Shown here: in pieces, positions 61,901 to 64,000 of the stretch | Numbering within the stretch: the first letter of the stretch is position 1 | How the letters are laid out: every line of letters begins with the position of its first letter | NCBI GenBank assembly: GCA_963402885.1 | Contig: OY727100.1 | Coordinates: 14,043,395-14,107,394 of the forward strand | Origin: Antedon bifida | Lineage: Eukaryota; Echinodermata; Crinoidea; Comatulida; Antedonidae | Reading direction: 5' to 3' | DNA: 64,000 nt | Notes under the pieces: model-generated | The model's database searches: none | Told to the model about the DNA's origin: nothing | What the model saw: only the letters and a program-made list of their open reading frames with translations | Made by a program: the position numbers and the translations under genes

Positions 61901-63811
61901 TCAATACAGTAGTCTGAGTAGAACCACTAATAGGGTGAACGTTTACAGTACGTAACACCCTGAATAGTTGGCCATACAAATAAACAAACACAATACAGTA
62001 GTCTGAGTAGAACCACTAAAAGGGTGAACGTTTACAGTACGTAACACCCTGAATAAATAAACAAACACACACAATACCTTGAGACTGGACTTGTATTGGT
62101 AATGATCATGTCCTTTACCAGCTTGACGCGTTTTCGTGAATACTACCGTGTCCTCAAACAGAAAGATGTGGCGCCAACATTTTTTCTTGCCTCGGTAAAC
62201 GAGAAACTCTTCTTGTCGTATCAACTGGCCTTGTTCATGTAGTGTAATCTATTAAAATAATATTTTATCAAATTTGTAAAACATTGGATAATATATATTA
62301 ATATATATTAGGGGTGTATCAAAGGAGAAGTTTTGTTGTATGTATGCTTGAACATATAAGACAACAAAGGTTATGATTTGTTTTAGAGAATTGGTTTGAT
62401 AGTCATAAATTTATAACAAAATTGTTTAATTTTAAATTATTAAATAGGTTGATTTTATTTCTGGGTAGCAATACATCTTTGAAATGGTGAATTAATTGTA
62501 ACTGTTGGTACCGAAATAATGAAATATAAAAATTAATTTTCTAGAATTATATTATAGACTTGCTCGTTTGTTAACGAGTAATCAATTATAATGCACATGT
62601 TGTTCGCTAATTAGCCGAGTTACCAAGGGAACGGTCAACGAACAACAGGAAATCTTGGCTTCCTTGGCAGCGATCTTAAGAGGGCCTATGCTTCGGCGTG
62701 TCATCTCCCGCGAGAGCTACGTTCGTTGGACGAACATAAACAGCTGAGACTGTGATAAACATCACGTCCTGAGATAAGAATCGCTGTTATCTTATTAATA
62801 TCTACGCTTTATTTCTCGCAACCTGTTGCCGGCATCATGCTGTGCGCGGACCCTGGAGTGATATCAGGATTGACGGCAATGAAGAGTTTCAGCTCATGTT
62901 TTATCTGAGTCATTCATTTACTCCGTTCATTGTTTGACACATTCAATCAGCTGCATTAACTGTCGTAAATGTTAATGCATTACTTTGAGCATACCAACTC
63001 CTTAGGGACGAGATACTCGCGCAAACAATACACATACTCTTAGCGCTACTTCGATTAAAAATAAATTTTTACAAGGAGATTATGTGAGAGATGTACGAGT
63101 TTCTTATCAATCTATTTGTCCTTCAGTTGCCTATTACCTTATGTTTTTTTAATGTTCATTTAATAAGTGTACTGTTTATTACTTAAATCCACTTACGTCT
63201 GAATCTCTGATGGCGTCCATTGCCAGCAAATCATTGCCATGACGAAGCTGGAATTTCACCATTGATTCGGTGGTCTGTAAATAAAAAAGTTTTTAAAATA
63301 AATTGTAATCTATCTCAAGAAATGTAGTTTTGTTATATTCATTTTGCATTTCAAAATTGTCTCAACATAACAATGATACAGATAATGAGTCATGACATAA
63401 TAATGATAACAATGATGATAATGATAACATTGATGATAATGATAACATTGATAACGATAACATTGATAACGATAACATTGATAACGATAACATTGATGAT
63501 AATGATAACATTGATGATAATGAAAATATTGATAAATGATATTAATGATGATGTTATGATTATAACATGTTGTATAATATATAATATCTGGCAAAAAGTA
63601 GAATATCATAATATTAATGTCATTATCATAGGTGGATCCATTTTGGGGCAAGAGCAAAATTTACCTTGAGGTAGGTGAGTAGTTCTTGATTGCTTTCTCC
63701 GCACTCCTTTATCAAATCTCTCAGTAGCAGAGCATATTTGCCCATGCGCTGGACTGGTTTTAACAAGTAACTTGCTACGTCCATCTTATCACCAAGTTCA
63801 TGTTGTTTTGT
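58442..63811 (-). CDS. PLEKHG4: PLEKHG4/puratrophin-1-type Rho guanine-nucleotide exchange factor, 3' part (5 exons: 63665-63811, 63197-63274, 62078-62248, 60644-60824, 58442-58911)
   Basis: Dbl-family exchange factor, predicted to load GTP onto Rho-type GTPases at membranes and the actin cytoskeleton. About 348 codons are in the window: the end of the DH domain (helix motif YLLKPVQRMGKYALLLRDLI), the DH-PH linker (QLRHGNDLLAMDAIRDSD), a PH domain from HEQGQLIRQEEF to EWVDEITQLLWRQAV, and a Ser-rich tail. Exons join in phases 0, 0, 0, 1 with GT/AG at every boundary. The HGNDLLAMDAI linker, FEIWFRR in the PH domain and the MGIGSKP tail motif favour PLEKHG4/PLEKHG4B over TRIO, MCF2 or other DH-PH families. 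The start, any spectrin-like or Sec14-like N-terminal parts, and most of the DH domain lie beyond the right edge. The gene is convergent with ZFHX. Confidence 0.9.
58912..60643 (-). other. intron of the PLEKHG4-like gene
   Basis: Bounded by donor AAAG|GTAGAG and acceptor TCTTTACAG. It contains a member of the GGGACA repeat family near 59.7 kb. Open frames near 59.1-59.4 kb have no support. Confidence 0.8.
60644..60824 (-). CDS. PLEKHG4: PLEKHG4-like RhoGEF, exon with C-terminal half of PH domain
   Basis: Acceptor ATTCTACAG and donor AAAG|GTAGAG enclose 60 codons plus one base. They begin TTDIGITESVGESGLKFEIW, end QLLWRQAVKSK, and include the FEIWFRR beta strand and the invariant PH-domain tryptophan in the final helix (KEWVDEITQLL). 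Confidence 0.9.
61550..61800 (-). mobile_element. dispersed SINE-like repeat, copy 2, with tRNA-like segment
   Basis: 61702-61800 is the reverse complement of the core at 12720-12819. Further along on the minus strand, about 61550-61625 reads like a tRNA-derived segment, with B-box-like GCGTTCAAATTC about 40 bp after TGGCTGGTGCTTACC. Whether the two parts belong to one composite element or are nested insertions cannot be decided from two copies. Confidence 0.5.
61902..62070. repeat. 89-bp tandem duplication, two copies
   Basis: CAATACAGTAGTCTGAGTAG begins at 61902 and 61991. Both copies run through GGGTGAACGTTTACAGTACG to AACACCCTGAATA and AAATAAACAAACACA. The second copy ends against the splice donor of exon 62078-62248, so the duplicated unit includes a donor-like GTATTGTGTTTG on the minus strand. 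Confidence 0.85.
62078..62248 (-). CDS. PLEKHG4: PLEKHG4-like RhoGEF, exon with N-terminal half of PH domain
   Basis: Exactly 57 codons, phase 0 at both ends (acceptor TTTTAATAG, donor AAG|GTATTG). It starts ITLHEQGQLIRQEEFLVYRG and includes the RHIFLFEDTVVFTK strands that are typical of DH-associated PH domains. Confidence 0.92.
62249..63196 (-). other. intron of the PLEKHG4-like gene with a GC-richer block
   Basis: Most is AT-rich, but 62560-62930 is distinctly less so. That block carries paired GATA words (GAGATAAGAATCGCTGTTAT), a perfect dyad GTTCGTTGGACGAAC, and no open frame of note. It is a candidate cis-regulatory block. Confidence 0.5.
63197..63274 (-). CDS. PLEKHG4: PLEKHG4-like RhoGEF, DH-PH linker exon
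   Basis: 26 codons, phase 0 at both ends (acceptor TTTATTTACAG, donor GAC|GTAAGT). The peptide TTESMVKFQLRHGNDLLAMD continues AIRDSD. The QLRHGNDLLAMDAI motif is characteristic of the last DH helix in the PLEKHG4/Trio-like branch of Dbl proteins. Confidence 0.9.
63275..63664 (-). other. intron of the PLEKHG4-like gene containing a microsatellite
   Basis: Contains the GATAACATTGAT/GATGATAAT repeat at about 63395-63540. Nothing else is recognised. Confidence 0.8.
63395..63540. repeat. GATAACATTGAT / GATGATAAT microsatellite
   Basis: Interleaved 12- and 18-bp variants of GATAACATTGATAAC and GATAACATTGATGATAAT are tandemly repeated. Open frames here on both strands (Ile/Thr/Met-rich on plus, Cys/Tyr/His-rich on minus) are consequences of the repeat. 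Confidence 0.85.
63665..63811 (-). CDS. PLEKHG4: PLEKHG4-like RhoGEF, exon with end of DH domain
   Basis: 49 codons, phase 0 at both ends (acceptor TTGTTTTTAG, donor AAG|GTAAAT). The peptide includes DKMDVASYLLKPVQRMGKYA and LLLRDLIKECGESNQELLTY. LLKPVQR..KY.LLL is the conserved region of the DH domain that contributes to GTPase binding. Upstream exons are outside the window. Confidence 0.92.
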
Positions 63812-64000
63812 CTAAAAACAAGAAATAAAAGTAAGCAACATGAATCGCAACATTATTAAACTTTATTTATTAATTTATGTATGAAACAATAATTAATTTG
63901 TGAAACAGCTATTTGGTAATATAAGGTCATTTTTGTTCTAATTCAGGTATAAGCCCATGCTGTGGTACAAGTCAAATTTTAAAGTAATTTCTATGCTAAA

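Larger units (their letters stand above)
60825..62077 (-). other. intron of the PLEKHG4-like gene, repeat-rich
   Basis: Contains a reverse-oriented copy of the dispersed SINE-like core (61702-61800), a tRNA-like stretch (about 61550-61625), a short hairpin (GTATCAG..CTGATAC, 61647-61676) and an 89-bp tandem duplication touching the donor of the preceding exon. Confidence 0.75.

Noticed and set aside
61943..62224. 93-codon minus frame reading past the PH-domain exon into repeats
   Set aside because: The first 49 codons are the true exon. The remainder crosses a consensus donor into the 89-bp duplication and is intron.
63310..63669. Open frames rich in His/Tyr/Cys (minus) and Ile/Met/Thr (plus)
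   Set aside because: They are produced by the GATAAC/GATGAT microsatellite.

Overview
The window is animal nuclear DNA. It is AT-rich, gene-poor and full of introns, with long homopolymer and microsatellite runs, tRNA-derived SINE-like and MITE-like repeats, and two genes of unmistakably metazoan families. Family content plus scattered TAGGCCTA-type words point to a marine invertebrate, perhaps a deuterostome such as an echinoderm. That placement is inference and is weak.

Layout: (1) 1-20297 is non-coding apart from repeats. It probably holds the 5' flank and 5'UTR intron(s) of the next gene, and a 52-nt exon-like segment lies at 10661-10712. (2) 20334-29453 (+) is one uninterrupted 3039-codon reading frame for a ZFHX3/ZFHX4-type zinc-finger homeobox transcription factor, with about 25 zinc fingers and four homeodomains. 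(3) 29454-46629 is its 3' flank and intergenic DNA. It contains a SINE, two MITE-like elements, a 24-bp minisatellite (34843-35782) and smaller tandem repeats. (4) 46630-56100 is a 9.5-kb satellite array with a 195-bp unit. Each unit is itself an inverted repeat of a ~97-bp monomer, and the array has higher-order periods of about 2.54 and 2.74 kb. (5) 58215-63811 (-) holds the last exons of a PLEKHG4 (puratrophin-1)-type Rho guanine-nucleotide exchange factor: the end of the DH domain, the PH domain and a Ser-rich tail. The gene continues beyond the right edge.

The two genes are convergent, and the satellite lies between their 3' ends. In human, ZFHX3 and PLEKHG4 both map to 16q22, so their adjacency here may preserve ancient linkage. 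The most unusual observations are the fully palindromic satellite with its higher-order structure, the intron-free ZFHX coding region with an overlapping upstream ORF, and the 3' end of the RhoGEF gene. There an in-frame TGA sits 4 nt before a donor, and the next exon-like segment continues the same phase for another 33 codons. No bacterial-type operons, CRISPR arrays or rRNA genes are present.
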